Of a DNA stretch of 64,000 nt, positions 1-11,057 are shown in pieces. Source of the DNA: Symbiodinium sp. CCMP2592 (Eukaryota > Sar > Dinophyceae > Suessiales > Symbiodiniaceae). The notes under the pieces were generated by a model. The model worked only from the letters and a program-made list of their open reading frames with translations. It did no database searches and was not told the DNA's origin. The translations under genes and the position numbers were made by a program. The stretch covers positions 1-64,000 of the forward strand of contig CAJNDT010004724.1 in assembly GCA_905221615.1 (NCBI GenBank), read 5' to 3'. The number at the start of each line of letters is the position of its first letter. Positions within the stretch are counted from its first letter, which is position 1.

Positions 1-267
1 TCGTTCGTTGCCCGAGCCTACGATGCACAGTGCAAGCCCACCACACCAAATGCCAAATCTCTAGACTTGGAATTCGAAGGAAGAGCCAGATCGGAATGTA
101 GGCGGTTTACAGCCAAAGAATCAAGCCAACACTTACCGTGTGAGGCTTCCGAATCCTCGCATGACTCGTGCAGCCCCTATTGCGCAGGGCGTTATACATT
201 TAACTTCTGGAGGTTAGTTGAGGGTCTCGGCGGGTACAATCCGTGGGCAGTTCAGAAAGATGCTCAC

Positions 268-355
268 CCAAGCTCCAAAAGCCCCCCGTAGAGAGCCAGC
301 GAGGCAGAAGCCGGAGAAAAGAGTAAATCGACGCAGTCTTTCGTAGAATGGGCTA
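268..355 (-). CDS. candidate internal exon, hydrophobic segment
   Basis: Minus-strand exon of 88 nt read between an AG acceptor and a GTGAGC donor. After one split base it gives 29 codons beginning SPFYERLRRF and ending LRGAFGAW. It is rich in aromatic and small residues, as in a membrane protein. The frame stays open past the donor, so the donor is chosen on its consensus. No neighbouring exon was found within this window edge, and the product is not recognised. A chance open frame is possible. Confidence 0.3.
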
Positions 356-419
356 CTGTGCATGAAACGACATGAAACTATACAACATTGCGTTACATTC
401 ATTCCACTGCCTTCCGGTC

Positions 420-490
420 CATTATCTTGCAATACATGGCAAGACATAACATGGCGTGACATGGCATGACATGACATTCCATTCCACAGC
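420..490. repeat. degenerate CATGACATGG tandem repeat
   Basis: Short tandem variation on acatggcaagacataacatggcg-like units. It makes an artificial frame on the minus strand rich in Met, Ser, Cys and His, which should not be taken as coding. Confidence 0.6.
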
Positions 491-859
491 ACATGAAAGC
501 TATAAATGCAGTAGTATAGATGCTGCTCAAAGGCAATATGCCATTGCATGTGGCACAAGATTGAGATTTCTGAAGCATCTCGCGGCTTGATGTGTGCCCA
601 CGTGCGCCCAGGTATCCGGAGTTCTTCTGGACATGAAATCGTAGGATGGCATTTAATTCGCCCGTTGGCCTCAGAGTGCCCCGAAAACTCTCAGCGGTTT
701 CAGGTTCAATGGTAGCAGTTGTATTGCGCTACTCAGCAACCTATATGACTGGCCATCATTACAACGATGTTGTCGCAGTCCGTGTATTTTCAGCCTGTCT
801 CGGCAACCCTGAACCCGAAATCGGCCGGCCCCCTCTGCCTGTCCCCGGCTCTCGATGAG

Positions 860-1230
860 AAGGCACGCTTCCTTGGCGGATCCGCGAAATGAGCGGACCT
901 GGCCAGATTCAATACATAGAGGTTTCGGATTGTAGGAGAGGTTTTAGATGTGTTTAGGGTGCCACGATTTGCAGGGATTCAGGGTTTTTAGCAGTACCGG
1001 TGTTTGCGGGGTTGAGGGGTCAAGGGGTTGAGGAGCTCGCGATTAGGGCTTGAGGGCGAAAGGTTTTCGGGGCATTCGCGAAACCTCCAGCGACGAGATG
1101 AGAAAGCAACGTCGTGTCGCAAAAGTGTGTTAAATGCAAGTTACACCAAAGCCTGCAGCTAAAGCTTTGAGCACCCAGAAATGTGCGGCAAAGCAAAGAA
1201 ATCTAAGAATGCCAGCTGTAACTCCTCAAG
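860..1230. other. no gene seen; degenerate G-rich heptamers
   Basis: Contains scattered gggttgagg / gggtttttag fragments that look like decayed TTTAGGG units. No frame with splice signals was seen. Confidence 0.4.
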
Positions 1231-1574
1231 TCAGAAGGCTAAAGCAGTGGCCATGTGACGAAGACTGCACATGAGACGAAGACTGCACAATTCACGCACC
1301 ACAAGCCTGCACACCGCAAGGATACTGCTTGAATTATCTCGATTATGCTCCGAATCACAGCATATCACAGCCATGCTCTCGATGAGCATGGCGACAGCGG
1401 CAGCAACGACAAAGCTCCCAGGACAAGAGCATTCAAAACCAACAGCCGTCTTTTTCCACTTCAAGACTTCTTCGCTTTCCCCCCAGGGTCGGCAAATCGG
1501 CACAAAGCGGCATCTCCAATGAGCGCATACCTTCGCGACGGTAGACGGGCTTGGGGAGTCAGGCACGAGGTTAC

Positions 1575-1668
1575 ATTTGCTGTGAGTTCCGGCCAGGCTT
1601 CTGGCTCCTTGGCTTCGAGTGATTGCCGCCAAGCTTGTACAAAGTTCAACCAGAATCGCGACACCCAA
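1575..1668 (-). CDS. candidate internal exon
   Basis: Minus-strand exon of 94 nt between an AG acceptor and a GTAACC donor, one split base then 31 codons beginning WVSRFWLNFVQAWRQSLEAK. The codons look like coding sequence and the peptide is amphipathic. It lies in a 227-codon frame on the same strand but in a different phase, so that longer frame (1231-1914) may be fortuitous. Product not recognised. Confidence 0.3.
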
Positions 1669-1929
1669 CTGGAGGACCGTGTGAATAGCAAGCTTTCGGA
1701 AGACTCCGTGAGCCCCAAGCCCAGTGGTTCCTGGCCCCTCCCTCCCGGAATGGTCGCGTGCAACTAGCTCGGTCAAGCAACATGTGGCACAGGCTTGGGC
1801 ACAACCATATAGAACCCCTAGGCAACCTCGGCAGCTTTGTGTAATAAGCGTTTTGGGACGTATTCTATAGCACAATAGAATATTTAGAATAGGGGACGCG
1901 TACCTGGGCACCAATCTTGAACCCTCACT

Positions 1930-1992
1930 GTGGCCGCCCTACGGTGGGTGAGTGGATGGATGGATGGATGGATGGGTGGGTGGTTGGGTTTG
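1930..1992. repeat. GGATGGAT microsatellite
   Basis: Tandem tggatggatggatgg followed by gggtgggtgg. Confidence 0.7.
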
Positions 1993-2629
1993 GGATGCCA
2001 CGCAACCAAAAACCCACCCTAAACCTAAACAAGAACCCCTCATATTTAGACACCCATGAACCTCTTCAAATCCAAATCCTCTTTAAAGAATGTTGAAAGA
2101 AGACCCTGTGAGTCTCAGCCACGGCATGACGCAGCAGTGCACAATGGCGGAAACAGCCCCGGCAGTCAACCATGCCCAGAGCAGGTAGCCCATAACCTTC
2201 GGGCTTAGGTTTCGGGTTTACGGTTGAGGGAGGGCTTTTGGGTTCTGGAAGATTGGGCGACTGTCTGAGCAGGTCTAGAAGGAGCCGTGCTACAACCATG
2301 CAAAAGCCTATGAGATTTCGGAAGCGGGATCAATTAATGGACTGTGGGCCCTGAGGTTTCCGTCGCAGGCCTGCTGGCCACATCAGTCGAAGGCCGTAAT
2401 GAAGAGCTCTCAGCCTAAACCCTAAACCCACATCGAATGATTGAAGCTTCGAAGACACGATGAGGGAAGTACTCAGGATGCAAAGGTAGCCGAACGCAAA
2501 CAAGACTGACTGAGATGGAGAACCTAGCAAAGACAGGCAGCCGGCCTGTCGATGGTCGTTGTGCCAATGCCAGTACCAACAATGCTGGCACTAGATTCTG
2601 TCATACTCGATACCCTCTTCTATTGTCCA

Positions 2630-2755
2630 TTGCCACTGCCACTGCGACGGCAATCCCCCTCACCACCGTGATCCCTGGCACGACCACTACCACTACGACG
2701 ACGACGACTACTACTACCACTGCTGCTACTGCTGCTCGTGCTACTGCTACTGCTC
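2630..2755. repeat. degenerate ACN trinucleotide tract
   Basis: Runs of (ACT/ACG/GCT) units. Translated in one plus frame it is mostly Thr and Ala. Similar tracts recur near 3.2, 22.7-23.1, 25.6, 26.5, 53.3, 59.9 and 62.3 kb. Confidence 0.7.
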
Positions 2756-3024
2756 AACCAAAAGTACGAAAGAAGAACATCGATTGCTAGTTGCATGTTG
2801 GAACAACAGGAATGTCTACGAACAGTTCTGGGCACAGGCAGCCTCATGCAGAAGGCTTAAGGTTTAATGCCGAGTTTTTGCTTTGTGAGGCAGGAAAGCC
2901 TTGCACCACTCTGCCAGTTTAGCTAACAGACCGACTTCTCCCGGACTCCACGCCTCAAGAAAGGCCAGGTAGCGTGAATGTGATGGAACTCTATCGGCAT
3001 GAGAAGAAGTCGCCCACCTCAGAT

Positions 3025-3126
3025 GGGAGTTTTCGAAAATAGGGGACCCTAATATCGTGCCCTAAATAGTAGGATCCTTATTATAGGGACCCCCCAATAA
3101 GGTACGCCCTATTTTCGGAAACCCCC
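3025..3126. mobile_element. family A palindromic element with 4-bp TSD
   Basis: 102 bp with inverted ends GGGAGTTTTCGAAAATAGGGG and CCTATTTTCGGAAACCCCC around a short core containing a TAGGATCC motif and tccttattata. It is flanked by AGAT at 3021-3024 and 3127-3130, a candidate target-site duplication. It has no coding capacity and looks like a MITE (a non-autonomous DNA transposon). The class is inferred. Confidence 0.7.
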
Positions 3127-3169
3127 AGATGAATACAATTGGGACTTGAAGACCGCAGGCAGGGCAACA

Positions 3170-3834
3170 CTAGCTGCTACTACTGCTACTAGTACTAGTC
3201 GTGGTGGTGGTGGTGCTGGTGGTGTTGCCGTGCCCCTGCAGGATGACGGCTGTGCCAGTGAGCAAGACAGTCAGTATGCAGTCAAAACCGCCTTCTCTCA
3301 GAATCCGTTCCACTATCCGGGAAGGGTCCGAACCACGTGTAAAAAGACCTGGAAAAAGGGAATGACTTTGAATTTGAAAGATGAGTGCAAAATGCGACAC
3401 TAGTATTCATGGTATAACCTCAGGTTTGCGGTTTAGGGCAGTGGTACGACTAGGTTTGTCGTTGGGGCAGTGGCACGACTAGGGAAAGCTCTCCGAGTGC
3501 CGACATCTACAATCTGCACATAGCCACCCGTCAAAACTCCTGCCACCGACACCAAACAGCCTAACTGGGCAAACACCCTGCTGCCGGGGCCGCGCAAGTA
3601 GTGAAGAGCGAAAATGTTCGTCAGGTTAACGCCTAGCTGCGGTCTTCTGTGCGGAACCAAGTCTACTAAACCCGTAAGGAAAGTTATCAGAGTAGTGTGG
3701 GGCGAAGGATCATCAACTATCGGACATGACAGGTGAACGTCGAAGGTTGAGTGCTTGGTTTGTAAGGTGCTAGTGGCAGTGACAACAACTTCGACAGCTG
3801 TCATGAAGACTAGTGTTGCTAGTACCTGGAACAA
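3170..3834 (-). CDS. possible exon region, unresolved
   Basis: Two adjacent minus frames. The first (3433-3834) contains a stretch beginning VNLTNIFALHYLRG; the second (3170-3400) contains DPSRIVERILREGGFDCIL and then runs into a Thr/Ser tract encoded by a trinucleotide repeat. Splice sites were not fixed. Product not recognised; a chance frame is possible. Confidence 0.2.
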
Positions 3835-3898
3835 TTAAACAAGAACGTGCGGCTGCAGCATGTGGACACCTGCAGTTGGGAACTAGCGACCAAATAAG

Positions 3899-4024
3899 GT
3901 TGCTTGAAGTGATGCTTCCGTGCCTATGTCAAGGGTTGCGGGGACTATGCGACGAAAACGACCGGAGAGGCAGTAGCCAGAAAGGAGAACAAGTGCTAGG
4001 AGCATTGCTAGCACAAGCTGCAAC
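3899..4024 (+). CDS. candidate internal exon with GTGAGTAAG donor
   Basis: Plus-strand exon starting after AG|G and ending at a textbook donor, GTGAGTAAG at 4025. It encodes a peptide beginning LLEVMLPCLCQGLRGLCDEN and ending LGALLAQAA, leucine-rich and probably helical. It ends in phase 2. The next plus-strand candidate is at 4670, with a possible small exon near 4412-4480 between them. Product not recognised. Confidence 0.4.
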
Positions 4025-4669
4025 GTGAGTAAGGGAAGAGCTTATGCTCTCATCAGTAGCATGAGTTCGCAAATGTAAGAAGTCGTCGTCGACCCGCCAC
4101 ATGTTCGGCGGAACGATAACAAGATGGCAACTCGGACGAGAGTTCAAAAGGAGCCGTTACGAGCAGCGCAGCAAAGTCTCGATGATGATAGGCAGTAATG
4201 GCGGTAACGGCGAATGCTCATCGCCACCATCGCTGCTGAGAATTCTTACGTTATCTCCGTCATCGTAACCGACATTCCTAAGTTCTCGTGAACACACCCC
4301 ATCAGCACGCCAGGAGCCTCGACATCATCGTCTCTATCAGCCCTATCATCATCACCATATCAGCTGCTATGATCACTGTTGTCGTCATCATCATTGCCAT
4401 CTTTCTCGCAGCATTCCGAGGCTTTCGCCTAGAGACAGCCGTGACATGGCGAGCACCCACCTGGCGATTTCGCACGAACGTTGTTCAAGGCAGAGGTCGG
4501 GTTTTGCTGAGAAAACTCGCATTCAGCCATTAGGGTGCTGCGATTTGAAATCTTCGGGTTAAACGATGTTCACTGCGTCTAACAATTCCTTCTCCGGGGT
4601 TTGGACAGAAAAACGAACGCTGACGGTGCATACTGCCAGGTCAACAGTTGGGCCATCACTGTCAATGAG

Positions 4670-4853
4670 ATGGTGTCTCCGACGGGACAATAGATATCAC
4701 ATGTTATCACTACGTAGTTGCCGACATACTGCAGGCAATCCGTTCTCATGGCGGAATCGCTCAAATTAATCCCGGCCGGCGCTGCCCGCTTGGTGCGACT
4801 GCCTTCTTCTTGGAGTGCTCCCACTCCGTCAGCAACAGCGCCTGGGCAAACGA
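4670..4853 (+). CDS. candidate internal exon with GC donor
   Basis: Plus-strand frame open from 4669 to a TAG at 4867, with an AG acceptor at 4668-4669. The donor may be a GC-type GCAAGC at 4854, a non-canonical class known in dinoflagellates. The peptide includes VVADILQAIRSHGGIAQI followed by a Cys-containing part, RRCPLGATAFFLECSHSV. It has no start codon, as expected for an internal exon. Product not recognised. Confidence 0.42.
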
Positions 4854-4977
4854 GCAAGCCAAAAGCTAGATCTGGAACTCTAGACTCGTAAGTCTTGATG
4901 GCGAAGCCGCTTGAGCTTTGCAGCGGTTCTAGTTACTGCCAGCACCATGGCGATTACACTGACAAACAAGCTGATGA

Positions 4978-5134
4978 CTACGATTTAGGAAGTGAGATTT
5001 CAGGATCTATCTCACTATCGTCCCCCTCTTCATGAACATCAAGGTTTTCTTCAATACGACATGGAGAAATCTTGTTGTTGCGTTTGCCTTCCAGTTGCCG
5101 GCCATGAGCCTCCCTCATCTTGCGGTTCTCAGTA
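4978..5134 (-). CDS. candidate terminal exon, acidic C-terminus
   Basis: Minus-strand exon after an AG acceptor, ending in TAG. The peptide begins TENRKMREAHGRQLEGK and ends DDSEIDPEISLPKS, that is basic then acidic, typical of an unstructured cytosolic tail. It may belong with minus-strand exons at 5482-5559 and 5790-5934. Product not recognised. Confidence 0.38.
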
Positions 5135-5417
5135 CTCGTAATACTTATAACCAATAGCAAAAATGACAAGAGTTAATACTAACACTCGACTCATAGCAAT
5201 CATGACAATAGCTACTACTCAGCGAGCGACTAAACATAAGAATGATGATCATGATGTTGTTGTTCTATTGCCAGATCTTATTTCAAAAACACGGAGGCTC
5301 CGGTCAGCGGAAAGCTCTCAAAAGCCAAAACTCACCATGCTTGGCGACTCAGGGACCCAAAGCGGTTAGGCCCTGGTCCTCAAAACAAGGTCTTAGGCAT
5401 TCTGCTATTTTTTTTTG

Positions 5418-5482
5418 GGGGGGGGTACCTTATTATAAGTTGTAGTATAATGTATATCCCCAGACCCTATTCCAATTATGAA
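5418..5482 (-). mobile_element. family D element (minus orientation)
   Basis: Reads on the minus strand as GGGGCCTTCATAATTGG, then GAATAGGGTCTGGGG, an A/T-rich part and aaggtacccccc. It directly follows a coding-like minus frame (5559-5482), as other D copies follow exons, but here the first GT is missing. Confidence 0.55.
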
Positions 5483-5559
5483 GGCCCCGATAGTGAGAAG
5501 TCGCTGGGCCTCTGAAACAGAGCTCCATCTGCTTTCAGGTTTAATCCAATCTCTTGCTT
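5482..5559 (-). CDS. candidate exon abutting family D element
   Basis: Minus-strand frame after an AG acceptor; the peptide begins ARDWIKPESRWSSVSEAQRL and runs into the family D element at 5482. The donor is unclear: either the element has lost its GT, or the exon continues to a GT inside it. Probably part of the same gene as 5790-5934 and 4978-5134. Confidence 0.3.
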
Positions 5560-5789
5560 CTGCATTTATATGCGTCGGGTGACTGGTCAGCTTTGCCATA
5601 AATGCCACAATCAGGAGCGGTGACACCAGCTTTGTGTATGGCCCGGGATTATCTCGGGCTCTCCTACCACATTCAAACGATGGTCAGAATTTTGCAATTT
5701 GGAGTTCGATGGGGTCGCTGCAGCTACCGAACTTCTGATTCTGCAGCTAAGTGGATCTGAGCCTGGGTATACAGTACCTTAACCCTAAA

Positions 5790-5934
5790 CCGATACAGTT
5801 TAGGTGCCAAGATGCCATGCCGAGCGCATGAAGGCCACTTCCGAGGAAGAATCCGACGATCTTCTGCGGCGAGTAGACCATGTTAGCAACTGCAGCGATG
5901 AAGCTGCACGGGCGTTCAGGCAGGTCAGCGCCAC
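5790..5934 (-). CDS. candidate exon, membrane-like segment
   Basis: Minus-strand frame with strong G/C third-position bias. The peptide begins DLPERPCSFIAAVANMVYSP and continues with a hydrophobic GFFLGSGLHALGMASW segment that may span a membrane. The ends are approximate because no single acceptor stands out. Product not recognised. Confidence 0.4.
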
Positions 5935-6170
5935 AGCCAGAAGGCAAGGCGGTCTTTGTTCGATTTGGGTGTGTCGGGCTTAAAATTGGCTTGAAGATCC
6001 TTAATCTTTCTGGGCTGGTGCCGGGAAAAGTCGCTAAGGCCACATTGAGCGCCGCGACACACTAATGAGTCGGCTGCTGACTTCGGGAAGCCTTGCCCCC
6101 TCAATCTCCAGCTCCGAAACACCCTAAATCTCTAGCTTAGACCTTGAAATATACAACTCCAGAACCAACA

Positions 6171-6242
6171 AGTAGATCCCTTAATGGGGGTTCCTATAAA
6201 GTACCCTAAGTGGTATAGGGCCCCAAATTACGGGATCTACTT
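6171..6242. mobile_element. family C palindromic element
   Basis: Ends GTAGATCCC and GGGATCTAC form an inverted repeat around ttaatgggggttcctata. A second copy lies at 34569-34640. Non-coding and MITE-like; no target duplication is evident. Confidence 0.55.
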
Positions 6243-6320
6243 TCTATCATGGCCCATACCCTTGAGCCTGAACTACGAAACCCCTCATCTTGAAGCTTCA
6301 AGGCCCAGGGGTACAGGCAG

Positions 6321-6829
6321 TTTAGGGTTTAGGGTTTCGGGGTTTAGGGTTTAGGGTTTAGTTTTAGGGTTTGGGTTTAGGTTTTAGGGTTTTTAGGGTT
6401 AGGGTTTCGGGGTAGGGTTAGGGTTTAGGGTTTTAGGGTTTTAGGGTTTAGGGTTTCGGGTTTAGGGTTAGGGTTTAGGATTAGGGTTTTGGGTTTAGGG
6501 TTTAGGGGGGTTAGGTTTAGGGTTTAGGGGTTTAGGGTTTAGGGTTTAGGGTTTAGGGTTTGGGTTTAAGGGTTTAGGGGTTTAGGGTTTAGGGTTTCGG
6601 GGTTTAGGGTTTAGGGTTTAGGATTTAGGGTTTTGGGTTTAGGGTTTAGGGTTTAGGGGTTTAGGGTTTAGGGTTTCGGGGTTTAGGGTTTAGGGTTTTG
6701 GGTTTAGGATTTAGGGTTTAGGGGTTTAGGGTTTAGGGGTTTAGGGTTTAGGGTTTCGGGGTTTAGGGTTTTTTAGGGTTTAGGGTTTTGGGTTTAGGGT
6801 TTCGGGGTTTAGGGGTTTAGGGTTTAGGG
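6321..6829 (+). repeat. interstitial TTTAGGG telomere-type array
   Basis: About 0.5 kb of imperfect TTTAGGG heptamers, G-rich strand on plus, with variants TTTCGGGG, TTTTAGGG and TTAGGG. TTTAGGG is the plant-type telomere repeat, also reported in dinoflagellates. Coding-like sequence lies on both sides, so this is internal rather than a chromosome end, unless the assembly is joined here. Confidence 0.9.
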
Positions 6830-6923
6830 CCCCTCTCTGCAAAGGAGCTCACAAGCAGAGGACGCTGCAACCTGAAGCCCGAAGGACCAACCCTAAACCC
6901 TGAACTACCCTCAACGTACGTCT

Positions 6924-7025
6924 GGGAGTTTCCGAAAATAGGGGACCCGAATATAGTACCCTAGATAGTAGGATCCTTATTATAAGGAACCCAAAGTAAG
7001 GTATCCCTAATTTTCGGAAACTCCC
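6924..7025. mobile_element. family A palindromic element
   Basis: Same ends and core as the copy at 3025 (GGGAGTTTCCGAAAATAGGGG to CGGAAACTCCC). No flanking duplication is visible. It sits beside the telomere-type array. Confidence 0.7.
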
Positions 7026-7036
7026 AAACCCTAAAC

Positions 7037-7117
7037 CCTTTATAGAACCCTTATAGATCCCTTTAAGGAGCCCTTATGGATCCCCTTAAAGGTACCCCTA
7101 ATTTTCGGAAACTCCCA
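7037..7117. mobile_element. truncated family A element
   Basis: Right half only, ending attttcggaaactccc, preceded by a repeating cttatagatccctttaagg-like stretch. Lies immediately after a full family A copy. Confidence 0.55.
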
Positions 7118-7185
7118 TGCGACGCCCCCGGAGCCTTCCGTGGGCTGAGCATCCTGGAGAACCTGTGGCAGATGCACTCTTGGAA

Positions 7186-7292
7186 GAGGGGTTTTAGGGT
7201 TTTAGGGTTTAGGTTTTTAGGGTTTAGGGTTTAGTAGTTTAGGGTTTAGGGTTTAGGGTTTAGTAGTTTAGGGTTTAGGGTTTAGGGTTTTT
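7186..7292 (+). repeat. second short TTTAGGG array
   Basis: Imperfect TTTAGGG units with interspersed TTTAGTAG variants, same orientation as the array at 6321. Confidence 0.85.
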
Positions 7293-7299
7293 TTGGGAT

Positions 7300-8400
7300 G
7301 GGAGGCCAAAAGGGGGGTTTAAGATTCTTGGGGTAGGGATTCCTTAATATGAACCCTATTATGGGAACCCTAATCCCTACTAAACCCCCATAGGCTAAAA
7401 CCCCTTTGGCCTCCTATGATCTTGGATGAGTTTCGGGGGGAGTTTTTACGCGGCAGAAGAGATGCCAAAAGTACGCCGTTTTTTAGTCCCTAGTCGAACC
7501 ATAGTATGATGTATCCCCAAAGCCCTGTTCTAATCATGGAGGTACTCGTTTAGGGTTCAGGTTTAGAAGACAAGAAGGGCTCAACATTTGCACGACAGAC
7601 AATTTGGGGCACAAACAGAGACCCAAGCTTTTTCTATGTTAGGATATCATGGGCCCGGGCCGGGACATTCCGGGAAAAGGGCTATGCTGATGTTGATGCT
7701 TTTTAACATTATCCGTCGCCAGACTCTGAGAAGCGCTGCTCGATCACAGGGTCCTGGAACATCCTAATGATGATGTTGACGACTGCGAATATCTTGCAAA
7801 GCTTGCGGCCGCAATGCGTGGACTTCCGACACCGCTACCAGTATGCAGGACGACAACATCCAGATGTCCCTCAAAGGGTGCAGGGGTGCAGAGCCGAAGA
7901 CCATCCCATCCTGCAGGACCTAGGACTTGGGCCAACATGCCCAACGAAGTTCAAAGCCTGAATCACCCCGAAGCCCTAACTCCACAACTTGTCGTTCGGC
8001 TCGCCTCGGTCCTGGGTAACCTTGCTCGGCAGGATGAGACCCGGGGATCATAGGGTCAGGATAGAGTCAGGGTTCCAATGGTGCGAAGGGGAGTTGTCGC
8101 ACCTCTGGCTGCCTTTGGATTCAGGGCATGGGAGTCTAGCGCTTCAAGAAGAGCGACGAACCGCGGACGTTTGGGGGTGTAGGGCTCAGCTCAAGGTATT
8201 CTGAGCCGGCAAAGGCAGCCTCTTTCTACTGTGCAGCTCCTCCCAGACTGAAATTCGCTAAATCTCCTTTTTGTGGGTTGACACCCCTGGCTTCTCCTGC
8301 CCCTTAACTGCAACAGCAACGAAGCGAAACCAAGGCCGTCGGTCAAGCCGAGCATCTTCAGCCAGTCCACCTTCGTTCAAAAGGCTTTGCGGCCCGGATC
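7300..8400. other. no gene seen
   Basis: A palindrome-like ccctaatccctactaaacccccatagg block near 7340-7420 and a decayed family D fragment at about 7499-7545 (minus orientation). The remaining frames (7767-8204) lack splice signals or codon bias. Confidence 0.4.
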
Positions 8401-9540
8401 TATAGCTTGGGGGTCAGAAGCGACTATAAACAGCACAACTGCTGCTGCTTTTACAACAAAAGGAACTAAAAAGAACCCCGGGAACTATTGAAACCTGGCG
8501 CGGAGGAAAGTGATGAAACTGATGAGGAGCCCGGACGGATAAGATGGCGGGCATGGAGAAGACGAGGAGCATCACAACCACATCAACTAGTACCCACATC
8601 CGACCGGTACTGATAACAACGGACATAATAAAATTGAGGTATCCAGGATGAAACTGACGCAAGGCGATGAATATGATGGCTTGAGCAAACAGTTTCCTTG
8701 AAAATCATGCTTGCAGAATCGACGGACATGGCCCAGATGACGAAAAATGCAAGGCTGATGAACGTAAGAAAGATGACGACAAGATGAACATGGCGATGGC
8801 TGCGGCAGTGGTGGTGTCCAAGCTGGCGATGATGATGACGATGATGGTGAACACGATGACGATGATGGTGGCAGTGACGCTGGTGATGCCGACTATGATG
8901 ACGACAAGCCGTGATCTTGGGGGGCCCAAGAAAACCGGCAAGGCCGTAGTGTGAATGCACTGGATGGTCCACAGGTTACTGGAGCACGAACTATCGCAGT
9001 TTGGATATGATAAGCGTGTATACTACGATCATCCATTCCAATAGCTGCTCTACTTAATCATGCCATCATTCTTCAGCCCCAAATCTCGAGCCCCCCCCGC
9101 CTCAACCGTAACCTGCTGACTTCAAAAACATTTGCGACCAAGAGCACCAGCAACGCGGCTCCAATCACGGCCAGACCCCACTGCAGGCCGCGGGCCGGGA
9201 GGCAGCGCGCCTGGTTGGCACGAAGCGTTCCGTGAAGTGATCTGGGGCTTCCGGGCATCAGTGGTTGGGGGTTTCGGGCTTTGAGCTCGAAACCGGGATT
9301 GATAAGTGTTGGTATCCGAGTTCGGACGTAGTTCAGTGTCTTATACGAAGCGAAGACTGTTTTGTTGCTCTTGAATCGGTGGCCCGTAACCCCCTAGTAA
9401 GCTCGCTCAAAGACCGTGCATCCAGCACCGACGAGGTGAGGTGCGATGTCAAGGCAACATCAGTATTGGGGCTTGCTAACACAACATTATCCGCCGAGGC
9501 CAAAGGCCTCTGGCGTCTTGATGGTTAATACTAACCAACC
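8400..9540. other. no secure gene; ATG/CAT trinucleotide drift
   Basis: Minus frames 8414-8662 and 8583-8972 look membrane-like or His-rich, but much of the sequence is a decayed gatgatgac tract, so the open frames may be compositional. Confidence 0.35.
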
Positions 9541-9599
9541 CTCTACCTAATCCTTCTCCCTCCAGCCCAAATGCAAACTTCCACCCGTTTTTAGCGACT

Positions 9600-10620
9600 G
9601 TTTTCGACCCCCTTGCCCGGCTTCCGTCCTTTTTTGCTGCCGAATTTGCCTCCCCCCCTCCTGCACCCTCCCGGGCCCTCCTTCCTGCCTTCCCTTCCCT
9701 GCCCCCCCCCGCTGCCCCCCTCCCCCCCCTCCCCCCCCCTCCCTCTCTCTTCTCCCCCTCCGGGCCCGTCCTCCCCTCTGCCCTCCTTCCTTTTTTGGTT
9801 CCCTTTCGATTGCCTGCTCATTTTCTTTCATCTTTTCTTCTCTTTCGGCCTGCCCCCGGCTCCACTGTCTTTTCTTCTTATGTTTCGTTTGCGTGCTTCT
9901 TTCCTGCTTCCTCGTTGAAGCTCTCGTTTTGCTGTTTTGTTGCCCCTCGCCCCCCCCCCCACCCAGCCCTCCTCCCTCCCCGCCCCCCCGGCCCCTTTTC
10001 CCATCCGTCTTGTCTGCACTTCTTTTGGCTTGTTTTCCTTCCTTCCCCCCCTCCCCCTCTTGCTGGCCCCCCCTTCCTCCTCCGGCCGGCCAGCCCACCC
10101 TTCCGTGTTGTCCTGCCCTCGCGTGTTTTTTCGACCTTTTCTCCTCTTTCGGCCTGCCCCCCACCGAGCCGGCTCTATGCCTTTTCTTCTTATGTTTCGT
10201 TTGCGTGCTTTGGCTCTCCTGCTTCCTCCTTGAAGCTCCGTCGTTTTGCTGTTTTGTTGCCCCTCGCCCCCGCCCCCGCTCAGCCCCTCCTCCCTCCCCC
10301 GTCTTGTCCTGCCCCCCCCCCTCCCCCCTTCCTCCCCCCTCCTTGCTGGCCCCCCCTTCCTCCTCCGGCCCCCCCTTCCTCCTCCGGCTTCCCCTCGTTT
10401 TTTGTTTTATCCTGCTCGTTTTCTTTCCTCTTTTCTTCTCTTCCGGCCTGCCGCCCCCCGGGCCGGCTCCACTGCCTTTTCTTCTTATGTTTCGTTCGTG
10501 TGCTTTGGCTTTTTCGGCCTGCCCCCCCCGGGCCGGCTCCACTGCCTTTTCTTCTTATGTTTCGTTCGCGTGCTTTGCTCTACACTTGCCACACTTCTCC
10601 AAGTAGCCCTGACCCTGCAA
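9600..10620. repeat. polypyrimidine block with repeated cassette
   Basis: About 1 kb almost purely C/T on the plus strand. A cassette containing cggcctgccccc, ggctccactg and ttttcttcttatgtttcgtt recurs near 9845, 10150, 10445 and 10515. Poly-C runs separate the copies. The long frames here (331 aa minus, 281 aa plus) are open because the composition excludes stops; they encode only Gly/Lys/Arg/Glu or Pro/Ser/Phe and are not called as genes. Confidence 0.75.
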
Positions 10621-11057
10621 CTAAATTACACCTGCCTTGAGAGGCCCTTCGCAGTTTGGCCCCTGCTCTGCGCCCCTGCTGGCCCTACTGCAGCCGGCGG
10701 CCGAGGCGGCTGCGTAGCATTAGAATTAGTATAGTTTTAGTGTAGTATTAGGTAAGTAGTTATTAGTTATGAATCTCGAGAATTCCGTTGACACCAAATC
10801 GCACAAAAGACAACGATGCGTGCTTATCGTGCCCTGTGTTCTCCAACTCTCAGTGTTCGGCCCCCCTAGAACTTGCCCGACCCTCAACTCCTGCGCCTCC
10901 AACAGCCACGCACACAGGAAGGCACCCGGAAGCCTTGGGCGTCTGTTTGTTGGACATCCGGGTGGAAGCCCAATCGCCGATACGTTCTTTCAATTCCATC
11001 AATTATGTCTCAGAATGCGGACAGTAGAAGCCGCAAGCAAGCCACCTTTTCCTAAAC

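Noticed and set aside
1231..1914. 227-codon minus frame as a single gene
   Set aside because: Codon bias is poor over most of it and a better exon (1575-1668) lies in another phase of the same strand.
3025..3126. Family A, B and C elements as introners
   Set aside because: Their ends do not carry GT and AG at positions that join flanking coding frames, unlike family D.
9547..10542. 331-codon minus frame and 281-codon plus frame
   Set aside because: Composition of the polypyrimidine block excludes stop codons; residues are limited to a few types and follow the repeat cassette.
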